From assembly GCF_000182925.2 (NCBI RefSeq), contig NC_026505.1, forward strand, positions 744,001 to 808,000: a stretch of DNA of 64,000 nt, given 5' to 3'. Position numbers and translations under genes: made by a program. Below are positions 45,541 to 55,723 of this stretch, piece after piece. This DNA comes from Neurospora crassa OR74A. Its lineage: Eukaryota > Ascomycota > Sordariomycetes > Sordariales > Sordariaceae. Positions within the stretch are counted from its first letter, which is position 1. Each line of letters opens with the position of its first letter. The notes beneath the pieces were generated by a model. That model made no database searches, was not told the origin of the DNA, and saw nothing but the letters and a program-made list of their open reading frames with translations.

Positions 45541-46440
45541 AAATTTAGGTATAATACTATTTATAATGCGCTTACGTAGAGCAACCTCCGTACCTTTTTA
45601 AAAACTAAATATAATAATAATATTTAGGCTATTAAACGATCCGTTTTTAATAAATTCGAATGTATATAATAAAGCGCCTTAGAAATTATTTATAATTTCT
45701 ATAACCGCTATTATACTAAAGAATTTAATTTATTATATAATTAGCCGGAATATATTTAGGTCGTTACTTAAATTAACTAATTGTACCCTTTCTTTAAATA
45801 AAGTATCCTCTTAACGGTTAGTATTAATATAATAAATAAAGTAATAACGTACGCGGAATAGTTAAAAGGCTTAAAGAATATTAAACTGTCCGTATTGTAT
45901 TACTAAAATTAAATATTTTTAAAGTATAATCCGTTATCTTCTTCATTTTCGTACCCTCCTATTTCTTTTTTAAATATCCCTTTTCAATTATCCTATAGTA
46001 ATAACCCTTCCGATTTTTCCTATTGCCCCCCTACTACTTTTTAAATAAATCCCAATCTTATTTATTCCCTTTATTACTAAAAAAGCTATATATATAACTA
46101 ATATACCTAATTAAAATTACTAAATACCTACTATAAATATAATATAATAGGTTATTTCGCAATAGCGTACTTAAACCGAACCTATTATAATTATAATTAA
46201 GTCGGCTATTTAATACGGAATTACTCTATCCCTATAAATACCCCTTTATATAGAATAAATACTAAATTGATTATAATTAGAATAATAGCCGCAATTATTT
46301 AGGATAATGTAAGTAGATTATAAATATATTTAAAAATAAAGTTATTAGTAAGGATTTATAGAGACTAATAGAATATATAAGGGTTAATAAATTTAAGCGT
46401 AGAATTAAACCTAATTAGTAAGCATCTACTCCTATTAAAT

Positions 46441-46540
46441 NNNNNNNNNNNNNNNNNNNNNNNNNNNNNNNNNNNNNNNNNNNNNNNNNNNNNNNNNNNN
46501 NNNNNNNNNNNNNNNNNNNNNNNNNNNNNNNNNNNNNNNN
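46441..46540. other. Assembly gap (100 N)
   Basis: Exactly 100 N within the pol region of the right copy. Confidence 0.98.
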
Positions 46541-47160
46541 CTCCGGAAAGTATATCGATAAACTTAGAGAGGGTTGTAATAATTATAGAATAGGAAACTC
46601 TAGCGAATATTTACAATATTTAAATCTTCTTAAAGTTTATTAGATTTTATTAACGCTTCGTAATATTATACTCTAAAGTAATAATACCCTTAATAGAATT
46701 ATTAAAGGGGGATAAATAGAAACTATTTAAATTTATAAAGGAAGTAGAAAAAATATTTATAGAATTTAAAAAGCTATTCTAGGAAGCTCCTATATTATAC
46801 TACTTTAACCCGGCATTATAAATCCGAATAGAAATAGACGTATTAGACTTTGTAATTAAGGTAATTCTTATATAATTATATAATAATAAATAGTACCCAA
46901 TAATTTTCTTTTCGAAGAAGAAATCGCCGGAGGAAACTAAATATAGGGTTAGGGATAGAGAATTATTAGTAATTATAGGAGTATTAAAGGCGTAAAAATA
47001 ATATTTATTATATATAGATAAACTATTCCTAATAATTATAAATTATTTAAACCTATAATATTTTTAAGAGAAGGAATAGGCTAATATAAAGTAAAATCGG
47101 TAAGCATTAGAATTAATAATATATAACTTTAGGATTAAGTATTATTTAAAAAAATTAAAT
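46541..47160 (+). pseudogene. Reverse transcriptase/RNase H remnant, right copy
   Basis: Plus-strand fragments in gypsy order: FIEFKKLF and EAPILYYFNP, IRIEIDVLDFVIK (RNase H core Asp region), FFSKKKSPEETKYRV, RDRELLVIIGVLKA, YIDKL, and ALELIIYNFRIKY. Stops interrupt them, mostly at positions where a C-to-T or G-to-A change would explain a stop. Confidence 0.82.
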
Positions 47161-47751
47161 CTAATAAATAAGCTATTAAGGAAGCTATAATTATAAAGAG
47201 AAGAATAAAAAGTAGAGGGCAACTACCTATTAGTAAAGGTTATTGAAGGGGGCGAAGAAAAGGGTCGGGCAATAAAAGAAAATTGAATATCGAAGGCGCT
47301 AGTAAAATAAGTAATTTTAATTAAAAAGGAGGTTTAAAGGATAGCGGTAGAGGAAAGGGAATAATAATAAAATATAGGTAAAATAAAAGAAAGTTAGGTA
47401 TTGGAGGATAAAGGAGTTAAATTGCGGGAAGAAAAGCGGAGTTTGTAGGGGGAGGGCGAATTAAATAAGGAAAAGAGGAAGCGTAAGGAAATTGAGAATA
47501 ATAGTAGAAAGGATGGAATAGTAAAGAAGAAAGTAAAATTTATAAGTAAGGCCGCTATTAAATTAGGGAGGGAAAATAAAAGTATTATTATAAGAAATAT
47601 AAGTAAATATATAGTAGTAGTAAGGGTATAGAAGGACGAAGAATAATTATTACTATTAGAATAATAATTATTAGAAGCGTAAAAGGAGGATCTATTTATT
47701 ATCGAAGAAATATAGAAGAATAATAAAGGGAGGAAACGGGTAAAGAATTAA

Positions 47752-47851
47752 NNNNNNNNNNNNNNNNNNNNNNNNNNNNNNNNNNNNNNNNNNNNNNNNN
47801 NNNNNNNNNNNNNNNNNNNNNNNNNNNNNNNNNNNNNNNNNNNNNNNNNNN
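47752..47851. other. Assembly gap (100 N)
   Basis: Exactly 100 N between the RNase H and integrase remnants of the right copy. Confidence 0.98.
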
Positions 47852-48290
47852 TTTATATAACTTTATTACTAGAATACTAAAATTATTCGACCCTATATTA
47901 AATCGGACTTATAATACAATCCTTATTATTATTAACTATTTTACTAAGTACGTCTTATATATCCCTATATAAAAAATAATTAATACCCAACAATTTACAT
48001 TCCTCTTCTAACAAAACATCTTCCAATAATTTAACCTCCCAAATTTTATTATATTAAATAAAAGTAGCTTTTTTATAAATTAACTTTAAAAAACTTATTA
48101 CGAATTCCTAAATATCTATAGACGCCTCAATATAACCTAATACCCTTAAACGGACGGATAAATAGAGAAGCAAAACTAGAATTTAGAATTATACCTTTAG
48201 ATCTTCTATAATATAGAGTAAATCGATTAGGCTGAAAAAATTATACTAATATAATAAACGTACAATAATTATTTTTATACTATTATTAGA
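47852..48290 (+). pseudogene. Integrase remnant, right copy
   Basis: Begins with a FITRLPKLFDPILNRTY-like fragment, then ILIIINYFTKYVLYIPI, and later a degraded TDG-x-IEKQN motif and DWAEK, the usual succession in gypsy integrase cores. Many stops. Confidence 0.8.
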
Positions 48291-48789
48291 AAGTCCCCCT
48301 CGGAACTACTCTTTAGGTATTATCCTCAGAGACCAGCGGATTCGGAATAAGGACGGAGGACGGTCCTTTTAATAGTAGTTATTAATCGAATTAATAAATT
48401 ATTTTATAGGTAGTTAAAAATCGTAGTAACCTTAGAAGTTATTAATTAAGGGTATATAAAATAATATAATAAAATTTGAAAATTAAAGGAATTCAACGTC
48501 GGAAGCTAGGTTTTACTTAATACGAAGTATATTAAATAACGCTATTTAAGCGCTAAATTAATAAATAAATTTTTAGGACCCTTCTAAATTACTAAAGTTA
48601 TTAGAGAGAAGAAAATAGTATACCGACTTATATTCCCTATATATTACTAAATTTATTTAATATTCCCTATTATTCTACTAGAGCCGTATTAAGGGGATCC
48701 TACTACGGCGGTACTATAAAGGGAAATTATAAATATTAAGGAGGATAATATTTAATATAAAATTAAAGCGATTATAAAATATTATAAAT

Positions 48790-48910
48790 CCGGCCGCTAA
48801 TATTAATTCTAAATTAAATAGAAGGGGTATCCGGATAACGAAAATTTATAGGTTTTATAAGAGGATATAAATTACCCGGATTTACTTAAGGAATATAAAA
48901 TTAAGGAAAT
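48790..48910 (+). pseudogene. Chromodomain remnant, right copy
   Basis: In one frame YPDNENL and EDINYPDLLKEYK are visible, separated by stops; this is the middle and C-terminal part of a chromodomain (KWKGYPDxENTW type) at the end of pol. In live elements such domains direct integration to heterochromatin. Confidence 0.65.
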
Positions 48911-48984
48911 ATAGTAGCGGCGTACTAGTAGCGGGCTAATTACTAAATTAATAAAGGTTAATTAAATAGTAGAGGGAGAATAAT

Positions 48985-49345
48985 AATTATTTAGAAATAT
49001 AAAGTAGAAACGTAAAATATAAATATAAAATGCAAATGTAAAATACAAATGTAAAACGTAAAATGTAAATATAAAACGCAAATGCAAAACGTAAAATACA
49101 AACGTAAGACGCAAATGTAAAATGTAAATATAAAGTACAAAGCGGAGATGTAAGACGCCAACGTAAATTATAAAATAGAGACGCAAATAGAGATATAAAA
49201 CGTAAATATAAAATATAAATATAAGGTATAAAATAGAAATATAAAGTAGAAATATAAGAGTAGAAATATAGAGTAAAGAGGCAAAGTAGAAATACGAAAG
49301 TAGAAATATAAAGTAGAAATATAAAATAGAAATATTAAATAGGAT
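48985..49345 (+). repeat. AT-rich minisatellite, right arm
   Basis: Irregular tandem units such as AAATATAAAGTAGAAAT and AAATGTAAAATACAA, about 12-17 bp each, in a purine-rich strand; mirror of 41150-41490. Confidence 0.8.
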
Positions 49346-50105
49346 AAGAAATAGAAAAGGAAAATAGTTTAATTTAATGTAAAATATTAATAAAGCGCTA
49401 AATAGAAGTAACCCGTATTTCTAATTATTATTCTAAATAAAAAAATCCTTAGTAGCGTCCGCTATCGTCGATATAAAATTAAAACCTACAACTTTAAAAG
49501 GAATACTCCCGCGCACTACCGTACTTATTAATAACATTCATAAATATTATTTTATATTATTTATTTATAGTCTACCCTTATAAATTCTAATAATTCGTCC
49601 AACTTTCTATTTAGTAACTCCAACTTTCTATTAACTAATTAACGCTAAGGACTATAATTACAACCGGAGGAAGGGGGGATACGAATAAAAATATTTAATA
49701 TAAAGATATTTATAGGAGAGTTGTTATTACTAATAATAGGATTATTAGTAGGGGCTACCGGATTAATATTAGTATTAGTATCGCTAATATTACAGTAGCT
49801 AAATCTTAAATAACCTTTATAATTAAAATTCCTAATTTAGAATATACTAAGCAATATTATAAGGAGACTGTTATTAATAAAACGCGCCTATATTACAACC
49901 CAAAATACCACCGCGGACTAATGTAATTACTATAAGAGGAGGGTAAGTAAGGGATTACCAATATTAGTAAAGCGTACAATTTCGGCTACTATATCTTATA
50001 TATTATTCTAGAAATTACAAATACTATAGAGGACCTCGAATATATAGTAGCGCAGCGATAGCGAATACTGCGATCTCTCGTTGAACTCTAAAAGGAAAAG
50101 ACGTT

Positions 50106-50108
<3 letters not shown>

Positions 50109-50147
<39 letters not shown>
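50109..50147. repeat. A39 tract, right arm
   Basis: Thirty-nine consecutive A bases; the mirror tract in the left arm has 16. Confidence 0.95.
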
Positions 50148-50150
<3 letters not shown>

Positions 50151-51419
50151 GGAGAAGTAATAAGGGGAAGATAGCGTACCTTTAGTCTAGCAAGTATACG
50201 TACCAATTAAACGGAATACTTTATATAAATTTAGGGTTAGAGCGCTAGTAAACGCCTAAATTAAAGTAATACTATATTCTAAGTAAATAAAAGGGTAGAT
50301 ATTGCTAAAGGATAGAAAAAGAATAGCCAATTAAAAGTTAATAACGGGTATAGGGTAAGAGGAGGGAAAGGACGGAGCGAAAAAAAAAAAAATAGAGAGG
50401 GGAAGTAAATATACTAATTAGACTTATAAGGGAAATAGGGATTAGTATATAAATATATAATAAAAATATATATATTTATAATAGAAGTTAATTTAAGCGA
50501 GGGGGCAACTAAAGTAGCTATAGAGCTAGGGGAGGGGGTAATAAATATAATTATAAAAGTAAGGATAGGAGGAAAAAGAGAGGAGAAGCGAAGAGGGTAG
50601 GCGGAAGGGGTATTATATAAACGAAGGAGGAGGTTCTTATACGAATATAAATTAAAGTAAATAAATATAATTCTAAGCGGGCAAATGCAAATTAACGTAG
50701 AGTAAAAAGAATATTAAGCAATTATATAAATAGTAAAAAAGGGTAAATAAAAGGATAAAACGAAAGTAATAGTTAAAAGGGGAAGGATAGAACGAATAAA
50801 TAATAATAATAATTATAAAAAAATAGGAGAGAAAGGTAGAAAACGGGAAGGTACGTAATTCGGATTATAATAAGGAAAATAGGGGTAATAATTAAAAATC
50901 GTACTATTAGAATAAAGAGAATAATACGAAGAACAAAGTAAAAGTAATAGGAAAATAATTAAGAAAGAATAATATAAATAAGGGAAGTTTATAGAGGAAA
51001 TAGTATATAAAGTTATAGGAAGTATAGGAAGGAAATAAAAATCCCAAGGACGGAACCTATAGGGAGGGGAATTATATTTAAAATTTATAGTAGGGATTAT
51101 ATTTAAAATTTATAATAGGTTATAATAGGTACGAATAATAGAAAATAGCCTACGAGAGGAGCCTTAAAATTCGATTATATAAATATTATACAATAGGTAT
51201 AAATAATAGAAGGTACTTTATAAAAATATTAGGCCGCGTTATAAGTGTAGATAATGGAAAATATTTAGTAAGAGGAATTATAGGGCGTAATTATATTAAT
51301 ATTCTAAGGTACTTATTAACGCTCTTAAATTTAATGTAGTATTCCTTATTAAGTAAAATAAAGCTTACTACCTTATACGCTTATAGAATAATAGTTTTAA
51401 TAATAGGCGGAATACTAGC

Positions 51420-51725
51420 GCTTTAAATCTAATATTAGTTTTATATCTATATTTAGAACTTATAAAAATAAATATTATAATACTAATATTCTAATAGGCG
51501 GCTTACTATATTTAGAATTTATAAAAATAAATATTACACTACCAATATTCTAGCGGGCGGCTTCATATCTATATTTAAAACTTATAAGAATAAATATTAT
51601 AATATTAATATTCTAGCGGGTAGTTTCGTATCCGTATTTAGAATTTAAGAGAAGGGATATTACAATATTAATATTCTAGTAAACGGCTCGCTGGTAGCGA
51701 AATAGTTATAATATCCGGGATACAG
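51420..51725 (+). repeat. About 62-bp tandem repeats, right arm
   Basis: About four or five diverged units with ATATTCTAGCGGGCGGCTT-like cores, mirror of the larger array at 38567-39100. Confidence 0.82.
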
Positions 51726-51891
51726 CGTCGGCGGTTATTACAAGTAACGGTTCGCTTAAACCAAAGGGTAAGAATATTGTACCTTCGCTAATAACGTAAC
51801 TTAATAATATTATAATAATATAATACTTATACCCTCCGCTATTTAACTAGGACCTACTACGAATTACGAAGGTTCCGAAGATAGAACCTAT

Positions 51892-51902
51892 AAGGGGGGG
51901 GG
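51892..51902 (+). promoter_or_regulatory. Polypurine tract of the right copy
   Basis: AA followed by nine G just before the TG of the LTR at 51904. This is the expected position of the plus-strand primer in LTR retroelements; the left copy has the mirror tract at 38115-38125. Confidence 0.8.
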
Positions 51903-51903
51903 T

Positions 51904-52245
51904 TGTATTAGGAGGCAAAGAATTTGTATATAGAAACACCTTAACGGCTACTACTCCCCTTCGTTAACTAACGTATAGGATTACTAATAATAATACTTAT
52001 ATTAGGTTGGGCTTACAGGAAGGATAATCCAACACTACGCCAAAGCGCTAAATTAGTACGAAATTCTATAATATTCGTTAGTAAATAAATAGAGTTTGTA
52101 TAGGTATAAAAAAGGTTCAACGGAGCGTAATTTATTATAGTCGGTAGCTATCAATACATCTTTAGATTAACCCCTAACTTACCGTCCCCTACGTATAGCC
52201 ACGACCGTAGTCACTTCAGCCTACCTTTCGCCTACGTTCCTGACA
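51904..52245 (+). repeat. 342-bp LTR, right, plus orientation
   Basis: Starts TGTATTAGGAGGC and ends CGTTCCTGACA, with TG..CA ends. It is the reverse complement of the left LTR with the same length; differences are largely transitions. Confidence 0.88.
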
Positions 52246-52440
52246 GTATTTTAGATAGTATATATACCGTGGTCGTTGTAGAAGGGAAGAATTAAAAAGA
52301 TGACTACGGGGGGGGAGAGCATTGGTTATATATACCTACCTATCGAACACAGCACAGTAAGGTAAAGGGTCTTGGCGTACCTTAATGCTGCAGGAATGCA
52401 GCTGTGCTATGCAGTAGAATCTGCACAGTAATGCAATATC

Positions 52441-52473
52441 CCCCCTAACTTTTTACTGTGGTAACGAACACGC
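52441..52473 (-). repeat. Right terminal inverted repeat
   Basis: Ends GGTAACGAACACGC; reverse complement of 37495-37527 at 31 of 33 positions. Confidence 0.9.
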
Positions 52474-52848
52474 TCTTAGCTAAGAAACTATCATATATAC
52501 CTCTAGGTAGGTACTTATTTACATTCCAGCCGATGATCGTTAATTGAGTTAAAAGATCCATCTCAGCGTCCAAGGGCAATATTGTAACCTTGTGGTCTCG
52601 AATATAATAGCTATAGAGGATAGATAAAATTAGGTGCCTGGCATATTTTGGTTCGTTAGCAACGAGTGTTAACCGCCGTTAGGTTCATCTGATTGCAAGG
52701 TGAGCAAGTTGTCGCGGATATTACCAAACCGCTAACTTCGGTTTCTAGGTTCTTTTGAATTTCAACTGACGAGAGTCTTCAAGTCGCTGTCGCTATCCTC
52801 TTAATTTTTCATTGCTCATCCCACACATACCATTTGGCAAGTCCCATA
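52474..52848. repeat. Dispersed repeat R1, copy C, right half
   Basis: Resumes the R1 sequence interrupted at 37494. It matches 27713-28101 of copy A: TCTCAGCGTCCAAGGGCAA, TTTGGTTCGTTAGCAACGAG, GAGTCTTCAAGTC, and CATTTGGCAAG at the end. Confidence 0.82.
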
Positions 52849-54053
52849 ACTACAGCAGCCCAAGTGGAAGCTCACATCACGCTCTTTCCTCTCCGTAATT
52901 ACCGTAAGTACAACCTCAATCATCGTGATGCCCGCACGGCCCGCAATGGGTACCAACATCAATTTCGATTTCGGTGTCTGGCTGTATGTCTCGGGGCGCG
53001 ACCACGGAATTACAGCAGCCAGCGCATGGCAAAATAAATTTTCACATGACAGCTTCCATGAACACGGCAAGATTTAGCATCAGTCTTCAATTACCGGTCA
53101 TGGGGGGAATGCGAGCGGAAAGGGGAGAAAAACAAAGAAGAATGCAAAAAAAAAAAAAAAAAAAAACGTTATCTCTATGGCCAGAAAAAAAGAAAAAAAA
53201 AACAAGAAAAAAGTTCTCGTGTCATCCACGATCCACGGACAACATATACTCAATCACTACCCCCAATTTTGATATCAGTTGACATCCCACCTCTAACAGG
53301 TACCTGTCTTTATCTTCTCCATCGTCGCTTATCATTCATTCATCATCATCCCCTCAGATACCTACAACTCTGCATCCTCAATACTACGTACTTGCATAGT
53401 TGCTATTTGTAGATAAGAACGTATGTGACTCACCACCTAGTATCATCAATCATACCTGCTGGAAAGGGGGGATCAGGTTTCCATGTCTCGAGCCTAGAAC
53501 TTTCTAGTCTCAAAAAGATACCAGACATGATGCCCATCCACTACACGGAGGCGTGCGGTGGGCGAGTGACGTATATTTAGTCCAAGACTGCAAATTCTAA
53601 TCGGCGTGCGCGTGTTTACAAGCACCTTTGCGGATATCAATCATTTAATGTCCTGGGACTAGTTTGGAAACCCTCAAACCTTTGAATCCCGATACGATCC
53701 ATTCCTCGGCACCTAAAAGTAATCAAGAAGTGCGAGTAGAACACGCATTATGGTTTGTGATTTATAGATATAGGGTAAGTAGTGGTATATATCCAAGTAG
53801 TTTCGATCTATCCAATAGGAGATCTCAGAGTTTTTCATCCACAACAATCATGATACAATCCTCCCCAGTACCCCCGCCCATGATTTTATCCGTAGGTATA
53901 TAAACATGTATAGGGCATGGTACAGATGACCTCCAAGTCATCGAGCCGTCAATCCCATATCATATGTTCATCCATTTCATCCCATTTCGTATCCCATGAC
54001 AAAAACCAAGCCGTGAACAGTAAAGGTCCACGCAGCACGCAACGCAACCACAT
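52849..54053. other. Island edge and 3' flank of the permease gene
   Basis: No convincing gene. It contains an A21 tract at 53146-53166 and A-rich sequence to about 53211, then ordinary-looking DNA. The 3' UTR of the minus-strand permease probably lies in the last few hundred bases. Confidence 0.5.
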
Positions 54054-55723
54054 CTATACAGTGTACCGGAAAAAGGTGGCATTATCACCCTTCTCGCGCT
54101 CCGCAATCTTTTCCTCCTCAGTGTACTCGCTTGGGGGCTTGTACTCGCGGTCCCGGCGAGCGTTCTCGCGCCTGAGGTAGATGGTCATAAAGGCCGACAG
54201 GACAAAAGCCATGACCTGGCAGCCGAGAAGGGTGCCAAAACCCTGGTAGTAGTGGGGAGATTGCTTGGCGAGGAAGAGGTACGACGAGATGACACCGCCC
54301 AGGTTGCCGAAACCGACGTGCATGGCAATGCCAACACCGCGCTTGAGCGAGCCACCAATGTTGTTGCCGTTCCATGCGACACCCTGGGGGACGTTGGGGT
54401 AGATACCCGAAGCGAGGAAGAAGCAGCCGAGGTAGCGGACAGCAGGCGTCCTGGTAGCCATCAACATGATTAAGCCAATGATACTGCTGAGTCATTAGCA
54501 AGTGATGCAAAGCTGGATTTGGGGAGATACGTACGCCATGCCCATGAAGAAGAGCATAAAGATACCACGCTGCTTGAGCCTGTCGGCATACCAGCCAGCA
54601 CCAATGCAGAAAAGACAGGCCACCACATAAGGCGGGACAGTCAAAAGCTGACTCTGCTCGGGGCTGAAGGTACCGATGCTGTTGATAATGGTGGGCACGA
54701 AGAGCGAGTACGAGTACAAGCCAGTGTAAACGCCAATGGTGATGAACATGTGGACCCAGATCTTCCAGTCCTTGAGGGCTGCATAGAAGTACTTGATGTC
54801 GAACTCATCCGCAAGGGAAGAACGATCGCGCTTGAGACGGGCGGCGATCTCTTCACGCTCCTCAGGCTTGAGGAATTTGGCGGTCTGAGGGTAGTCGTAC
54901 ATGGCGAAGAAGGCAATGACGGCTGGGAGAAATTATCAGAAAGCGCACCGCAGAAAAAGGCAGGACAGGTTAACATACCGATAATAAAAGTCAAGATACC
55001 CTCCAAGATGAAGAGCCAGCGCCATCCATTGTAGCCACCGACACCCTTCATCTCCAGGATACCACGAGCCAGAAGACCACCGAAAGCACCGGCGGCGGTA
55101 GCAGCGGAGAAGAATATGGCCATGCGGAAGCCGCACTCGTGACGCCTGTACCACATTGTAATGCTTGGGTACTGTAAGTGAATGCGATTTGACGACAAGC
55201 AAAAGGGTGATACATACTAGTAGGTGATACCAGGAAAGAGACCTCCCTCGGCAAGACCCAAGCAAGACCGCACTGCCATCAAGCCATGGTAATTCTGGAC
55301 AACGCCCATAAGGGTGCAGCAAACACCCCACGCAATCATAATGGATGGGATCCAAATGGACGGGCGAAAACGCTTCATGGCCATGTTGGAGGGGACCTCG
55401 GCGAGGACGTAGAAGGGGAAGAAGATACCCAACGCATCGTTGTACTTGAGGCCGGTGAGCTTCAAGTCCTGCGTAAGGAGCTCGAGCTTGGCATTGCCGA
55501 TATTTGTACGGTCGAGGAAGGATAGAAGGTATAACAAGGCAAGGAAGGGGAGTAGCCTGCTATCGATCTTGCGAAGTAGCTTCTTGGTTCTTTGCTCATC
55601 CCAGCCGGCACTTTCCAGAGCGACGTCCTCAGTGTACTCGGGATGGACAGCCTTCTCGTTGTTGACGCTGGAGTTCTCGGTAGTCGGGACGTCCCGTACG
55701 GGTGCGTCATGGTCGGCAGCCAT
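54054..55723 (-). CDS. MFS permease, Dal5-like (anion:cation symporter family)
   Basis: Four exons on the minus strand: 55723-55218, 55163-54979, 54922-54535 and 54486-54054. The introns are short (54, 56 and 48 nt) with GTATGT, GTATGT and GTACGT donors; the first uses an AAG acceptor (frame demands it, giving YYITMWYRRHE across the join), the other two use CAG. The product has 503 residues, normal for the family. It has a soluble N-terminus, then KIDSRLLPFLALLYLLSFLDRTNIGNAKL, the classic TM1 segment of allantoate/nicotinate/pantothenate-type fungal permeases. Next come the motif RSCLGLAEGGLFPGITYY before MWYRRHE, GWRWLFILEG, a mid-loop PQTAKFLKPEEREEIAARLKRDR, and late PNVPQGVAWNGNNIGGSLKRG. 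The tail is charged and cytoplasmic. Proton-coupled uptake of a carboxylate-type solute at the plasma membrane is likely; the substrate is not determined. Confidence 0.94.

Larger units (their letters stand above)
45541..52245 (+). mobile_element. Chromodomain Ty3/gypsy retroelement, right copy, RIP-mutated
   Basis: In plus orientation it carries RT/RNase H remains (46541-47160), integrase remains (47852-48290), a chromodomain remnant (48790-48910), a minisatellite, an A39 tract, tandem repeats, a polypurine tract and a 3' LTR. This pol order with a C-terminal chromodomain defines a chromovirus-type Ty3/gypsy element. No frame is intact; the base changes fit RIP. Two 100-N gaps interrupt it. 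No 5' LTR is seen. Confidence 0.82.
37495..52473. mobile_element. TIR element carrying a nested, inverted gypsy insertion
   Basis: The block is bordered by 33-bp terminal inverted repeats that agree at 31 of 33 positions and splits the R1 repeat in two. Outside the retroelement sequence only about 277 bp remain on the left (37495-37771) and 228 bp on the right (52246-52473), so the host element is short, about 505 bp, without a transposase; it is MITE-like. The left subterminal part has a second, related motif near 37575 (AGTGTTCGGTAAA..AGTAAAAATAG). No clear target duplication is visible; CTTGG on the left and CTTAG on the right are weak candidates. Superfamily not determined. Confidence 0.75.

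Noticed and set aside
27102-53000. Starship-type giant element bounded by the tRNA and the gypsy block
   Set aside because: No tyrosine-recombinase captain gene or cargo set is visible, and the repeats explain the island without it.
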